Source: Ignavibacterium sp.
Lineage (GTDB): Bacteria; Bacteroidota; Ignavibacteria; Ignavibacteriales; Ignavibacteriaceae
Assembly (NCBI GenBank): GCA_018335755.1
Contig: JAGXRK010000001.1
Coordinates: 124,001 to 188,000 of the forward strand
Length of the DNA: 64,000 nt
Reading direction: 5' to 3'
Position 1 is the stretch's first letter. Each line of letters opens with the position of its first letter. Shown in pieces: positions 35,588-44,951 of the stretch. The translations under genes were made by a program, and so were the position numbers. A model generated the notes under the pieces. The model had not been told where the DNA came from, searched no databases, and saw only the letters and a list, made by a program, of their open reading frames with translations.

Positions 35588-36064
35588 TTATAAGGCTCCG
35601 GATATCCGATTCAACTTTGCATAGGAAAAATCCGGAGCTGAGCATAGTCCGTCTTTTTGCCAGTTTACCTTCAATACCGGGTAACCCATAAGCCATTTAC
35701 CAACTGAAAAACCTGTTATATCTTCAATGTTGATATAAATCGGTTCACGCGTCAATAATCTGAGGAAATAAATAATTTTGTCATCTGCAAAGAATTTACC
35801 ATCACCGCGTGCGAACATTTTATTTCTTCTGTAGCGTTTCCACCACTTGCCTTTTATTTCCGTTCCGAGATATTTTCCTGATATTTCATTTATCATCAGA
35901 TCCATAAAAAGTAAATTTGTTTTACTAAAAAATTCTTTCAATTCTAGAACAAAAAAAAATTTTGAAATTAATTTTTCTTTTGCTTCACTTTGAATTAATA
36001 AATTTATAGATTGCCACACACTTAAATAGAATTTTACTGAATCATTAAGCTTAAATTTTAGCAT
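35588..36064 (-). CDS. Hypothetical protein, possible PH/GRAM-like domain
   Basis: 158 aa from the ATG at 36064 (the frame is open up to 36121). N-terminal part is helix-rich; the C-terminal part (IIYFLRLLTREPIYINIEDITGFSVGKWLMGYPVLKVNWQKDGL) resembles the strand pattern of a bacterial PH or GRAM domain with a helix after it. No conserved catalytic residues. Its start overlaps a small plus-strand frame. Confidence 0.5.
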   Translation of the reverse strand: MLKFKLNDSVKFYLSVWQSINLLIQSEAKEKLISKFFFVLELKEFFSKTNLLFMDLMINEISGKYLGTEIKGKWWKRYRRNKMFARGDGKFFADDKIIYFLRLLTREPIYINIEDITGFSVGKWLMGYPVLKVNWQKDGLCSAPDFSYAKLNRISGAL

Positions 36065-36251
36065 GCAGGCACAGAAAAAAAAACGAAAGGTATTAAGAAG
36101 ATCGCTCACTGAAAATCCCAACCAACTAAGCTTAGAATTTGCAAAACAGGAATCTGAAATAGAACTTCATCTCCCAAAACAAAAAATTAAATTGGACACC
36201 TCTGTTATTGCTCACACAAAAAGAGCTATGATAACATTAAGTGTCAGTTAG
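36063..36251 (+). CDS. Possible 62-aa protein overlapping the start of the minus-strand gene
   Basis: The frame starts ATG at 36063, three bases into the reverse ATG of the minus-strand gene at 36062-36064. The product is basic with a Lys/Arg run (QKKKRKVLRR), then LSLEFAKQESEIELHLPKQKIKL. No recognised family. One of the two overlapping frames may be wrong. Confidence 0.25.
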   Translation: MQAQKKKRKVLRRSLTENPNQLSLEFAKQESEIELHLPKQKIKLDTSVIAHTKRAMITLSVS

Positions 36252-36287
36252 TTAACTCCTCCTACACATATCTTACAGGCAACAGTA

Positions 36288-36581
36288 TTGATAGAAACTA
36301 CATTCGGATATTTAGCAGCATTTTGTACAACCGCTTCATTTCTTCCGCAGGTTATAAAAGTATTTAAGACAAGGCATACAAAAGACATATCGCTCGGTAT
36401 GTTCCTATTAATGACTGCCGGAGTAAGTTTTTGGCTTATTTACGGTTTACTGATAACGTCCCCGCCGATAATAATGGCAAATAGTGTTACAGTTGTTTTA
36501 TCATTCTACATTCTTTTTATGAAGTTAAAGCTGGATGTCTTAAATCTTAATAAAGCCAACATAAAACGTCTGAAAAATTAA
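36288..36581 (+). CDS. SemiSWEET-type sugar transporter
   Basis: 97 aa with three transmembrane helices; the PQ-loop is TASFLPQVIKVFKTR (about residues 16-30). SemiSWEETs dimerise to move small sugars. The protein must start with TTG at 36288 (TTG-ATA-GAA) since no ATG precedes the first helix; the upstream ACAGG may serve as SD. Confidence 0.85.
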   Translation: MIETTFGYLAAFCTTASFLPQVIKVFKTRHTKDISLGMFLLMTAGVSFWLIYGLLITSPPIIMANSVTVVLSFYILFMKLKLDVLNLNKANIKRLKN

Positions 36582-36605
36582 CTAAAAAGAATATTTAAAA
36601 AAGAA

Positions 36606-36734
36606 AAGGGCTGTCTCATAAGGTTCTCGATACATTTCATTACTCGAGAACCTTTTTTTACGGTCGGTTTTCGAGTTTTTTTCTGATGAAATCAGAAAAA
36701 TTATCGAGAAAACATTACTTGTGAGACAGCCCTT
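36606..36734. mobile_element. Complete 129-bp MITE-like palindromic element
   Basis: Perfect 13-bp terminal inverted repeats AAGGGCTGTCTCA and TGAGACAGCCCTT. Inside are two hairpins: GGTTCTCGA/TCGAGAACC (36622-36652) and TTTTTCTGAT/ATCAGAAAAA (36678-36700). A truncated copy lies at 30387-30488. There is no coding sequence; such ends fit a non-autonomous element moved by a transposase elsewhere. Confidence 0.85.
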
Positions 36735-36767
36735 CGATTGTTGCCTGATTTATAAGACTAAATTCGG

Positions 36768-37982
36768 CTAAACCTTTCTTTTTTCAATTATGTTTCTTAC
36801 GGAACTTTCAATCCATTCTTCAAGCGATAAGCTGAAGGTGTTTCCTGATATTACAAATGCCTGGTTTTTTGAATTAAGGAATATTGTTTCACCGGGCGAC
36901 TCAACTGCTTCAGTTTTTGTCTTAAGCCATTCGGATAATCTGTGAAGCCAAACATCGCGGTCTTTATCCCTTACTTCATTTTCGTGGATGTAAAGTTCAC
37001 TATCCTTGAATACACATCTTACTTCATTAAACTTAAATTTTTCACCTTCTGCGCCGAGCAGATTAAATAGAGAATTAGACAGATAGTTGATTCTGTAGTC
37101 TTTAATTGTATCCAGAACATCCCGCCATATTTTGGTTACAGGATCTTTATCCGGTTTTTCATCAGATGGAAGAATACATAAACTATACTGTGTGAACAAA
37201 TTTTCAATAAATTGAGATATTTCTAAAAGTTTCTGACTATGTTCAAGTGTATCCCATCTTTTTCTTGCATTTGTAAGTCTCTTATTTTCAGGTGTGCTTA
37301 CGTTGCCGTAACCTTCTTTTACATTTTGAAGATTTGCCCAACGTTCAATAGGACTATCCTGATAAATCCAGCATGTGTCGGAAATTTTATATTGTAACTC
37401 TAAGCTTAGACCTTCTTTAAAGAAGTAAAAAAAGTTGGAATCAATCTGACTGTTTATTTTATACTGAGCAAAAACCGATTTGATGAGCTTAGTTGCTTTT
37501 ACTTCATCGTCTATAATACCTAATGAACCTATTGCTTTTTGAACAATATCTTCTCTTGTGTTTCTGATATGATTGGAGTTTGAGGTATCTAACCAATTAA
37601 GAAAGCTTAGCGGGGCATCAGATTTAAATATCTCACCAAGCATATTGGCGCAGGATAAGAGAAGAAAGTTTCTTAAATAAGAAACTTCATTATCCTCTGT
37701 TTTTATACTTATTCTTGTTTTAATATCATCATCATCAAGCGAGGTAGCAAGAGATGCTCTTTTAAGAATATAATTAAGCTTATGTTGCAGATTTTTTTCA
37801 AGTTTATCCATATCAGGAATTATCAGAGGAGTAGAAATTGCACTTGAAACAGTTTCCGGCTTATATTCCGTTTCGATTGCCACCTTTGATTCAAATCTAT
37901 CAATCATAACAGATTCCTGATTTTTTTTATCCTCATTTTTTCTAGGTGAGGATACATTTTTTTTTGTAAACGATAATGCCAT
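36768..37982 (-). CDS. Hypothetical protein (404 aa), no known domain
   Basis: I do not recognise this protein. It is soluble and acidic, with a disordered N-terminal 55 residues, then a helical part, and several Trp-rich stretches (SPIERWANLQNV, KIWRDVLDTIKDY, DVWLHRLSEWLKTK) suggestive of protein-protein contact. The start is the ATG at 37982 (MALSFTKKN); the frame also runs to 38030. It is flanked by the MITE on one side and a 286-bp gap (37983-38268) with no feature seen on the other. Codon use is ordinary. Confidence 0.6.
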   Translation of the reverse strand: MALSFTKKNVSSPRKNEDKKNQESVMIDRFESKVAIETEYKPETVSSAISTPLIIPDMDKLEKNLQHKLNYILKRASLATSLDDDDIKTRISIKTEDNEVSYLRNFLLLSCANMLGEIFKSDAPLSFLNWLDTSNSNHIRNTREDIVQKAIGSLGIIDDEVKATKLIKSVFAQYKINSQIDSNFFYFFKEGLSLELQYKISDTCWIYQDSPIERWANLQNVKEGYGNVSTPENKRLTNARKRWDTLEHSQKLLEISQFIENLFTQYSLCILPSDEKPDKDPVTKIWRDVLDTIKDYRINYLSNSLFNLLGAEGEKFKFNEVRCVFKDSELYIHENEVRDKDRDVWLHRLSEWLKTKTEAVESPGETIFLNSKNQAFVISGNTFSLSLEEWIESSVRNIIEKRKV

Positions 37983-38268
37983 TTTTGTTTCTTTTCCCTC
38001 GATATAAAAATAATAGCAAGAAATTGGCAAATATTATTCCACTTCAATTAACGCCTAATTGGTTTAATTGCTTCAAAATATTAGCTAATAAGCAATTTTG
38101 GGTAAGTTAATATGTAATTTTTACCGCGTATTATGATTGATCAAAACATAACTAATTGAGGGTTAATGAATATTGGAACAGGATTTTTCGAGAAGGTCAA
38201 AATATGTGTCCTGCAGAAAAATTGTGACTGATAAATATTATATTGCTCATCAATTTTAAAGATAAAAT

Positions 38269-39162
38269 ATGAATCGTTTCGCTCCTGTTTTTGTAATTAT
38301 TGCTGCTAGTTTATGGGGACTTGACGGAATTGTTTTACGCCCGTCACTTTATAGTTTGCCTGTTCCTTTGGTTGTTTTTGTTGAAAGTACAATAGTTGCT
38401 ATTCTGTTATCACCATATTTTATTAAAAAATTACCCTCATTAAAAAACTTAGAAACGAAAGACTGGTTAGCTTTCTTTTTAGTTGCCCTTTTAGGAGGTG
38501 CTGTTGGTACAATGGCAATAACCAAAGCACTGTTCTACGTTAACTTTGTTAATCTTTCTGTTGTTATACTTCTCCAGAAATTACAGCCGGTATTTGCAAT
38601 AACACTTGCTGCAATTTTCCTAAAGGAAAAACTACCCGTTCAATTTTTCTTTTGGGCTGCACTGGCAATTATAGGAGCTTATTTTATGACGTTTGGTACA
38701 AAGCTGCCGGCGTTATCCACAGGAGATAAAACCGCTGTCGCTGCACTGTTTGCTTTAATTGCAGCTTTTAGTTTCAGTTCTTCAACTGTGTTGAGTAAGC
38801 GCGCATTAAGAAATGTATCTTTTGAGATGGGGACTTACTTACGATTTCTTTTTTCAGCATTTATTATGCTTGTGCTTGTTATTTCGCTGGGAGATATAAA
38901 CAGCATAACTGAAATTACTACAAAGCAGGCAGCTATATTTTTAATTATTGCTTTTACTACCGGCGGGCTTGCAATATTTCTTTATTACTATGGATTAAAA
39001 AGAATCACTGCTTCTGTTGCGGCAATTTGCGAACTGGCTTTTCCCCTGACCGCCGTTATCCTTGAGTATTTTATAAGAGGAAATATTCTGGATCCGGTTC
39101 AATGGATAGGCGCAGTGGTTTTACTTGTAAGTATTTTAAGAGTGAGCAGAATTAAAGCTTAG
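38269..39162 (+). CDS. EamA/DMT-family transporter
   Basis: 297 aa with ten hydrophobic helices and two EamA repeats (starting near residues 5 and 150). FVEST and LLQKLQPVFAITLAAIFLKEKLPVQFFFWAALAIIGAY is the signature end of the first repeat, repeated near the end as AICELAFPLTAVILEYFIRGNILDPVQWIGAVVLLV. Metabolite or amino-acid exporter; substrate unknown. Its end overlaps the convergent channel gene by 11 bp. Confidence 0.88.
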   Translation: MNRFAPVFVIIAASLWGLDGIVLRPSLYSLPVPLVVFVESTIVAILLSPYFIKKLPSLKNLETKDWLAFFLVALLGGAVGTMAITKALFYVNFVNLSVVILLQKLQPVFAITLAAIFLKEKLPVQFFFWAALAIIGAYFMTFGTKLPALSTGDKTAVAALFALIAAFSFSSSTVLSKRALRNVSFEMGTYLRFLFSAFIMLVLVISLGDINSITEITTKQAAIFLIIAFTTGGLAIFLYYYGLKRITASVAAICELAFPLTAVILEYFIRGNILDPVQWIGAVVLLVSILRVSRIKA

Positions 39163-39985
39163 CGCTGCAGTACTTACAGAAAATTGCATCTTTATCATGA
39201 CCTTCCTTCAAGCACTCCGGACAAACCTGTGTGGTTATTGATTTTCTGCTTGCCTCAGCAATTTCCACCGTAAATATTCCGGTTGGTACGGCAATTATTG
39301 AATATCCGATTATCATTACCATAGAAGCAAGAAGCTGACCTATAGGCGTTTGAGGTGAAATGTCACCATATCCAACAGTAGTCATTGTAACTATTGCCCA
39401 GTACATACTAGTTGGAATACTCGTAAATCCATTTTTCGGTCCTTCAACAACATACATAATAGCACCTATAACAACTATCATCGTAAGTACAGCGAAAAGG
39501 AAAACGGCTATTTTACTCCGACTTGTTTTTAATGCCCTGGTTAATATTTCTGCCTGGGCTAGTAAAGGACGGATTTTAAATATTCTGAAAACTCTTAATA
39601 ATCTTAATACTCTTATTACAAGAAGATACTGGCTGCCGGCAATGAGAAGACTTAAATATGTTGGAATGATTGCAAGTAAATCTATAACGCCGTAAAAGCT
39701 AAATGCATACCTAAGAGGTTTTTTAACTGAAAGGAGCCGTAAAAGATATTCTATAGAAAACAATATAGTAAAAATCCATTCAACAAGGTGAAAGTAAAAA
39801 GAATACTTTGCACCTAATTCATTAATGCTTTCAAGGAATACAACAAGCACACTTAAAATTATACACCAAATCAATATTACATCGAATAGCTTACCTTTGC
39901 GGGTATCGGCTTCAAAAATTATTTCATAAAGACGGATACGCCATTTTGCTTTATCGTCAGGGGGACGAAATGTTCTTTCTGCCAT
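39152..39985 (-). CDS. Voltage-sensor potassium channel with C-terminal zinc ribbon
   Basis: 277 aa, six transmembrane helices. S4 carries regularly spaced arginines (R125, R128, R131, R134). The pore has TMTTVGYGDISP with the K+ filter TVGYGD (203-208). Most Kv-like bacterial channels end in a coiled coil or nucleotide domain; this one ends in a C-x2-C...C-x2-C zinc ribbon (C255, C258, C270, C273). Confidence 0.9.
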   Translation of the reverse strand: MAERTFRPPDDKAKWRIRLYEIIFEADTRKGKLFDVILIWCIILSVLVVFLESINELGAKYSFYFHLVEWIFTILFSIEYLLRLLSVKKPLRYAFSFYGVIDLLAIIPTYLSLLIAGSQYLLVIRVLRLLRVFRIFKIRPLLAQAEILTRALKTSRSKIAVFLFAVLTMIVVIGAIMYVVEGPKNGFTSIPTSMYWAIVTMTTVGYGDISPQTPIGQLLASMVMIIGYSIIAVPTGIFTVEIAEASRKSITTQVCPECLKEGHDKDAIFCKYCSAKL

Positions 39986-40158
39986 ATAAACACAAGAAAG
40001 TTAATAAATGTTTAAAAAACTTTCCCTTAAAATAATTCCGTCCCATGAATAATACACATACATTTAATGATCCGGCTATTGAAGAATCTCTTTAAAATTA
40101 TAGAATAAAGTATGATAGCTGCCTTCAATTAAATGAAGGCAGCCAAATTTATTGCTGA

Positions 40159-40722
40159 TTATTTTCTTATTTCAGAAATTATGTCTTTTGCTCCGTCAAC
40201 ACTGTTCTTCAAAGCAGATTCAACAGAAGACAGACCATCTCCGCCAACCTCTTTTACTGCATCCATTGCGGCAAACACCGCGTCCTTTGTAGCACTAACC
40301 GTATCACCACCAACCTGTTTAACACCATCAACAGCACCTTTTACTGCTTCCACAGCAACATCAGCAATGTTCAATCCAAGACTTTTAGCACTGAAAATTG
40401 CCTGGGCAACAGTGCCTTTTACAGCTTCATTTTGCTTTATACCCGATTCAACTGCGCCTTGAATGGCTCCATTAACAACCCCTTTTACAGATTGTACAAC
40501 AGTTATTCCGAGTTCAGCAATGCCGGAAATTGCACCGCTTACTATAGAGGCCGGTACATTTATTCCAGCACTAACAAGTTCGCCTACACCTTTTACAGAA
40601 CTTACAGTAACATCCTTAATTACTTTTATTATAGAGCTGCCAATATCTGCAGAACCTTTTAGTGTACCGGCTATACCGCCTTTTATACCATTAACTAGTT
40701 TTGAAATCAGATTAAATGCCAT
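40159..40722 (-). CDS. Ala/Gly/Val-rich amphipathic helical protein
   Basis: 187 aa. Repeating blocks such as SVKGV, AVKGAVDGVK, GAIQGAVESG and AVKEVGGD suggest long amphipathic or glycine-zipper helices of the LEA/apolipoprotein kind. No enzyme motif. The ATG at 40722 is preferred because AAAGGAG lies 6 bases upstream; the in-frame ATG at 40728 abuts the SD. Role unknown: membrane-associated stress or scaffold protein are possibilities. Confidence 0.65.
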   Translation of the reverse strand: MAFNLISKLVNGIKGGIAGTLKGSADIGSSIIKVIKDVTVSSVKGVGELVSAGINVPASIVSGAISGIAELGITVVQSVKGVVNGAIQGAVESGIKQNEAVKGTVAQAIFSAKSLGLNIADVAVEAVKGAVDGVKQVGGDTVSATKDAVFAAMDAVKEVGGDGLSSVESALKNSVDGAKDIISEIRK

Positions 40723-40892
40723 CACCATCTCCTTTTATTAATTATTGCGAATAGTTGATTATTGTTAAGAATGTAACAAAAAGATCGAATAAATCAAAAT
40801 GAGGTTAAACAGAAAGAAGATAAACAGTGAACAGTTCAATTAACAAGCAGCCATTCAAGAATGCAAGCGGGGCAAAATACCCCGCAATTATA

Positions 40893-41420
40893 TCAATTTT
40901 CCTGCACACTCCAGGGTGGTGTAACACCATTCATTCGGGCGTAGGCAATTAGTTGACCAAGATGTTCATGTCCATGGTTAAGAAAGGTAACAAGAAAATT
41001 CCTTACGGAAAACTTCATACCGAATGCTTCAATTTCACGATTGAGATCATCTTCGGTAAGATTTCCTGCTGTAGATCTTACGTGGTTAAATGAATTACTA
41101 AGCATATCCAAAGATGAACTTTTATCAGTCGAACTTTTATCTTTAGACATACCGGATTTATTACCAGTAATTAAACTCATAAAGTAATAATTAGCTTCAG
41201 CAGTATGAATAAAAACTTCGCCGACTGATCTTACACCTTTTGCAGGTGTCCAGTTATACTTATCGTCCGGTATTGCTTCTGCAAGCTGTACTAAACGATT
41301 TTGAACAAATTCCATTTGCCCTAAAAACTCCTGTATAAAAACGGGTTTATCAGAAATTTCCGCCTTCAGGAAATTAAGCGGGATAAGCATCAACAAAAAG
41401 AAATATAATACTGACTTCAT
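40893..41420 (-). CDS. DinB-family protein, exported
   Basis: 175 aa. Signal peptide (KSVLYFFLLMLIPLNFLKA) then the four-helix DinB fold: EAIPDDKYNWTPAKGVRSVGEVFIHTAEANYYFM with the His of the metal site, and FLNHGHEHLGQLIAYAR with HxxxHLGQ. DinB proteins bind a metal and often transfer thiols; here the signal peptide implies periplasmic activity. The neighbouring gene is another DinB. Confidence 0.82.
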   Translation of the reverse strand: MKSVLYFFLLMLIPLNFLKAEISDKPVFIQEFLGQMEFVQNRLVQLAEAIPDDKYNWTPAKGVRSVGEVFIHTAEANYYFMSLITGNKSGMSKDKSSTDKSSSLDMLSNSFNHVRSTAGNLTEDDLNREIEAFGMKFSVRNFLVTFLNHGHEHLGQLIAYARMNGVTPPWSVQEN

Positions 41421-41568
41421 AGCGCCTCCTTTAATTTTGTTTGTGAATCAGTAATGTTAATAAATGCCGGGAGTAATATATTTAATTTAATTGCTTAATG
41501 GCAACTTTTTCTTCGGATTAAGTGTTTAGGTTTGATTTTTGAGAAAATTCACTGTGACAGGAATTAAC

Positions 41569-42069
41569 TTAATCTTGCACGGTCATTCCAAATTGTGCCC
41601 ACTCCTCTTTAGAGGGACCATAAACACCAGGCACTTGTAATCCAAGTAATCTCATGACTACTGTTAGTTGTGCGCGATGATGGATTTGATGAGTGATCAA
41701 TACACCGAGAGTTTTTCCTTTAGCCCATTTATCACCATACATATCATCTTCCTCTAGGAGAGTATCATCATTCCAGTATTCTTTTATTTCTGAGATCATA
41801 TTATCAGATGCTTCTTTATAAGCGTCAATAATATCTTTTACCATTGTGGGTCTTGGAGAATTTTCAGTAACCGTCTTGAATTTCAATCCTGTTCGATGCG
41901 CCATTTCTCCAATTGAGGTTGTGATATGCCAGGCGAGTCTGCCTGCTGTTCTTATATTTTCTGCAACATTTGTAGTTAAAGATTTATCAGTTAGGTTATT
42001 AAATATTTTGAGTGTGGCTTCGGATTCGTAAGCCCAATCGTTAATAAAGTCTTCTAGTTTGTGGTACAT
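41569..42069 (-). CDS. DinB-family protein, cytosolic
   Basis: 166 aa four-helix DinB-like protein: AGRLAWHITTSIGEMAHR and TLGVLITHQIHHRAQLTVVMRLLG (H-x3-H). The frame extends 30 codons upstream to 42159, but those residues (VLHPELISGSIKNLKMLKQVQHD) are encoded by a palindromic repeat, so I start at the ATG 42067-42069. Confidence 0.8.
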   Translation of the reverse strand: MYHKLEDFINDWAYESEATLKIFNNLTDKSLTTNVAENIRTAGRLAWHITTSIGEMAHRTGLKFKTVTENSPRPTMVKDIIDAYKEASDNMISEIKEYWNDDTLLEEDDMYGDKWAKGKTLGVLITHQIHHRAQLTVVMRLLGLQVPGVYGPSKEEWAQFGMTVQD

Positions 42070-42082
42070 GGTAATTTTTTCG

Positions 42083-42147
42083 CTGTCATGCTGAACTTGT
42101 TTCAGCATCTTTAAATTTTTAATAGATCCCGAAATAAGTTCGGGATG
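42083..42147. repeat. Palindromic repeat between the DinB gene and valS
   Basis: TGTCATGCTGAACTTGTTTCAGCATC and, further on, ATCCCGAA-ATAAG-TTCGGGAT. The two palindromes match the classes between apbE and rnfB. It is read as the spurious N-terminal extension of the DinB gene. Confidence 0.75.
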
Positions 42148-42155
42148 TAAAACGA

Positions 42156-44801
42156 TCAATTCAAACTTTCCAATATTTCTTTCAGCTTACTCAAATTTGC
42201 GACCCACTCTTTTTGCTTATTTCTTTCCTTCTCAACAACTTCAGGGGCAGCATTTGCGACAAACTTTTCATTTGATAATTTCTTTTCAATTCCTGCAAGT
42301 GAACCTTCAAGACGGGTTATTTCTTTCTGCAGTCTTTGTCTTTCAACATCAAGATCAATTAATCCTTCAAGCGGAATAAAAATTTCACAATCACTTATTA
42401 CTGCTGATGCACTCGCTTTGGGCTTGGTCAAATTAAAATCAATTGTAAGCTCATCAACTTTTGCGAGCTTCTTAACGTAATCAACCTGATGATCTTTTAC
42501 ACTTGCTGATTTTATCATTGCATTAACTTTCTTGGAGGGAGCAATGTTCATCTCACCGCGAATGTTTCTTATTGCCGTGATAATATCTTTTACAAAATCC
42601 ATTTCCCTTTCGGCAGAATCGTGAATCAGCTTTTCATCAGCTTCAGGAAATTCTGAAACAGAAATACTTTCACCAACTTTTCTTTCATTGGTTAACTGCC
42701 ATAGTTCTTCTGTTAAGAACGGCATAAACGGATGAAGCATTTTAAGTGCATCTTCAAATATTGATATTGCTCTTGTAAGAACTGCAGACTTAACTTCCCC
42801 GATAGAATCGGGACTTGCAGCTTCGACATCACCATACAATCTTCCTTTTATCATTTCAACGTACCAGTCGCAGTAATCATTCCAAATAAAAGAATAAACG
42901 ATCTTGACAGCATTATTAACTTCAAATGCATCCATAGCTTTATTGAACTGAAGCAAAGTTTGATTTAGCCGCGATATTATCCATTCATCTGCAAAGTCCT
43001 TATGTTTACCAGCAATGGCAGGATGTGTTTTGATTGATTCTCTATTCATCAGCAAAAATCTTCCTGCATTCCATATCTTATTTGCAAAGTTTCTTCCGAG
43101 TTCGCATTTATCCGTGCTGAATAGAACATCCTGTCCAAGCGGAGCTAAATAAATAACTGTAAACCTTAAGGCATCTGCACCGTATTCTTTAATAACATCA
43201 AGCGGATCGGGAGAATTGCCTAACGACTTGCTCATTTTTCTTCCCTGTACATCGCGCATAATGCTTGTGAAGTACACATCACTGAACGGAATGTCTTTCA
43301 TAAAATGCATTCCTGCCATTATCATTCTTGCTACCCAGAAAAAAATAATATCCGGTCCGGTAACCAGGGTGCTGGTTGGATAGTAATACTTTCTTTCATC
43401 TTCAGTTCTGAAAATTGCATGAGCCCATAGCCAGCTTGACGCCCAGGTATCAAGTACATCTTCATCCTGCTTCCACATATCAATATCTGCGGGAGGATTA
43501 ACATCACAATAAATTTCTTTAGCGTCTTTGTGATACCAGACAGGAATTCTGTGTCCCCACCAAAGCTGTCTTGAGATACACCAATCACGGATACTTTCCA
43601 TCCAGTGGAAATAAGTTTTCTCCCAATGCTTCGGATAGAATTTTACACTGCCTTCTTTAACCACATCAACTGCAGGTTTGGCAAGTTCATCCATCTTCAT
43701 AAACCACTGCTCGCTTAAATACGGCTCGATTGGAACATTGCCGCGTTCAGAGTAACCGACTTTATTCTGATAGTCTTCAATCTTGTGCATCAGTCCGAGT
43801 TCTTCAAACTTTGCCGCAACTTTCTTACGAACTTCATATCTATCCTGCTGCCGCAGCCAGTCCGGTACATTTTCATTTGTGGTTGCATCATCATTAAAAA
43901 TGTTTATGAACTGAAGATTATGACGCATTCCCATTTCGTAATCATTTACATCGTGAGCGGGAGTAACCTTAACTGCACCTGTTCCGAATTCTTTATCAAC
44001 GTATTCATCTGCAATAATTGGGATTTCTCTTTCAACAATAGGCAGCTTAACTTTTTTGCCGATGAGATGTTTGTATCTTTTATCATCGGGATTAACAGCA
44101 ACAGCGGTATCACCAAGCATTGTTTCAGGTCGTGTTGTGGCAACAATTATAAACTCTGTACTGTCAACAACAGGGTATTTGAAATACCACAGCTTTCCGT
44201 TTACAGTTTTATAAATAACTTCTTCATCGGAGATGGCGGATTTATTAGCAGGATCCCAGTTCACCATTCTGTACCCGCGATAGATCTTTCCTTCTTTGTA
44301 AAGATCAACAAATGCTTTTATAACCTCGTGATAGTACTGATCATCCATTGTAAAGACTTCTCTTCGCCAGTCGCAGCTAACTCCAAGTTTTTTTAACTGC
44401 TGGATGATTATTCCGCCGTACTGTTTTTTCCATTCCTGGCAGTGTTCTAAAAATGCATCGCGCCCGATTTCTTTTTTCTTAATACCTTTTTCTGCAAGAA
44501 AGTTTGTCACCTTTGTTTCGGTTGCAATGGAAGCATGATCTGTCCCCGGAACCCAGCAGGCATTATATCCCTGCATGCGTTTCAGACGAATGAAAATATC
44601 CTGAAGAGTGTTATTAAGTATATGTCCCATTGTAAGCATACCGGTTATGTTCGGCGGTGGAATGGGAATTACGTAAGGCTTTCTGCTTTCATCAATCTCG
44701 GAGTGATAAAGTTCATTATCGTACCAGTACTTATACCATTTATCCTCAACATCTGAGGGATTATATGCTTTGGGAATATCTGCAAAAGTTTTAACGGACA
44801 T
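42156..44801 (-). CDS. valS: Valyl-tRNA synthetase
   Basis: 881 aa class Ia synthetase charging tRNA-Val. Catalytic motifs: PPPNITGMLTMGH (HIGH-like, 48-60) and K522-M-S-K-S526. The editing (CP1) domain holds TTRPETMLGDTAVAV. The C-terminal coiled coil (about 815-880, LERQRLQKEITRLEGSLAGI) is typical of ValS. A TATATTTG promoter -7 element is upstream. Confidence 0.97.
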   Translation of the reverse strand: MSVKTFADIPKAYNPSDVEDKWYKYWYDNELYHSEIDESRKPYVIPIPPPNITGMLTMGHILNNTLQDIFIRLKRMQGYNACWVPGTDHASIATETKVTNFLAEKGIKKKEIGRDAFLEHCQEWKKQYGGIIIQQLKKLGVSCDWRREVFTMDDQYYHEVIKAFVDLYKEGKIYRGYRMVNWDPANKSAISDEEVIYKTVNGKLWYFKYPVVDSTEFIIVATTRPETMLGDTAVAVNPDDKRYKHLIGKKVKLPIVEREIPIIADEYVDKEFGTGAVKVTPAHDVNDYEMGMRHNLQFINIFNDDATTNENVPDWLRQQDRYEVRKKVAAKFEELGLMHKIEDYQNKVGYSERGNVPIEPYLSEQWFMKMDELAKPAVDVVKEGSVKFYPKHWEKTYFHWMESIRDWCISRQLWWGHRIPVWYHKDAKEIYCDVNPPADIDMWKQDEDVLDTWASSWLWAHAIFRTEDERKYYYPTSTLVTGPDIIFFWVARMIMAGMHFMKDIPFSDVYFTSIMRDVQGRKMSKSLGNSPDPLDVIKEYGADALRFTVIYLAPLGQDVLFSTDKCELGRNFANKIWNAGRFLLMNRESIKTHPAIAGKHKDFADEWIISRLNQTLLQFNKAMDAFEVNNAVKIVYSFIWNDYCDWYVEMIKGRLYGDVEAASPDSIGEVKSAVLTRAISIFEDALKMLHPFMPFLTEELWQLTNERKVGESISVSEFPEADEKLIHDSAEREMDFVKDIITAIRNIRGEMNIAPSKKVNAMIKSASVKDHQVDYVKKLAKVDELTIDFNLTKPKASASAVISDCEIFIPLEGLIDLDVERQRLQKEITRLEGSLAGIEKKLSNEKFVANAAPEVVEKERNKQKEWVANLSKLKEILESLN

Positions 44802-44830
44802 TAAATTCTCTTTTATTTAAAATTTGAGTG

Positions 44831-44838
44831 CAAATATA
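44831..44838 (-). promoter_or_regulatory. Proposed valS promoter -7 element
   Basis: Minus strand TATATTTG about 30 bp before the valS ATG; identical octamer to the ones before rpoD and hipB. The -33 element is less clear. Confidence 0.4.
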
Positions 44839-44951
44839 AGGATTTTTGGAGAGTAAGAGTGGGATTAAGATTATGATTGAGTAAGGATTGCTTAATTCCT
44901 AAATTGTTAACATTCACTTTCAAGGGATGAATATCTGTGTTCTATTGATAA

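Noticed and set aside
42070..42159. 30-residue extension of the DinB protein
   Set aside because: Encoded by a palindromic intergenic repeat.
43785..44396. 203-codon open frame opposite valS
   Set aside because: Lies wholly inside the valS coding region, has Cys/Phe-rich composition and no RBS.
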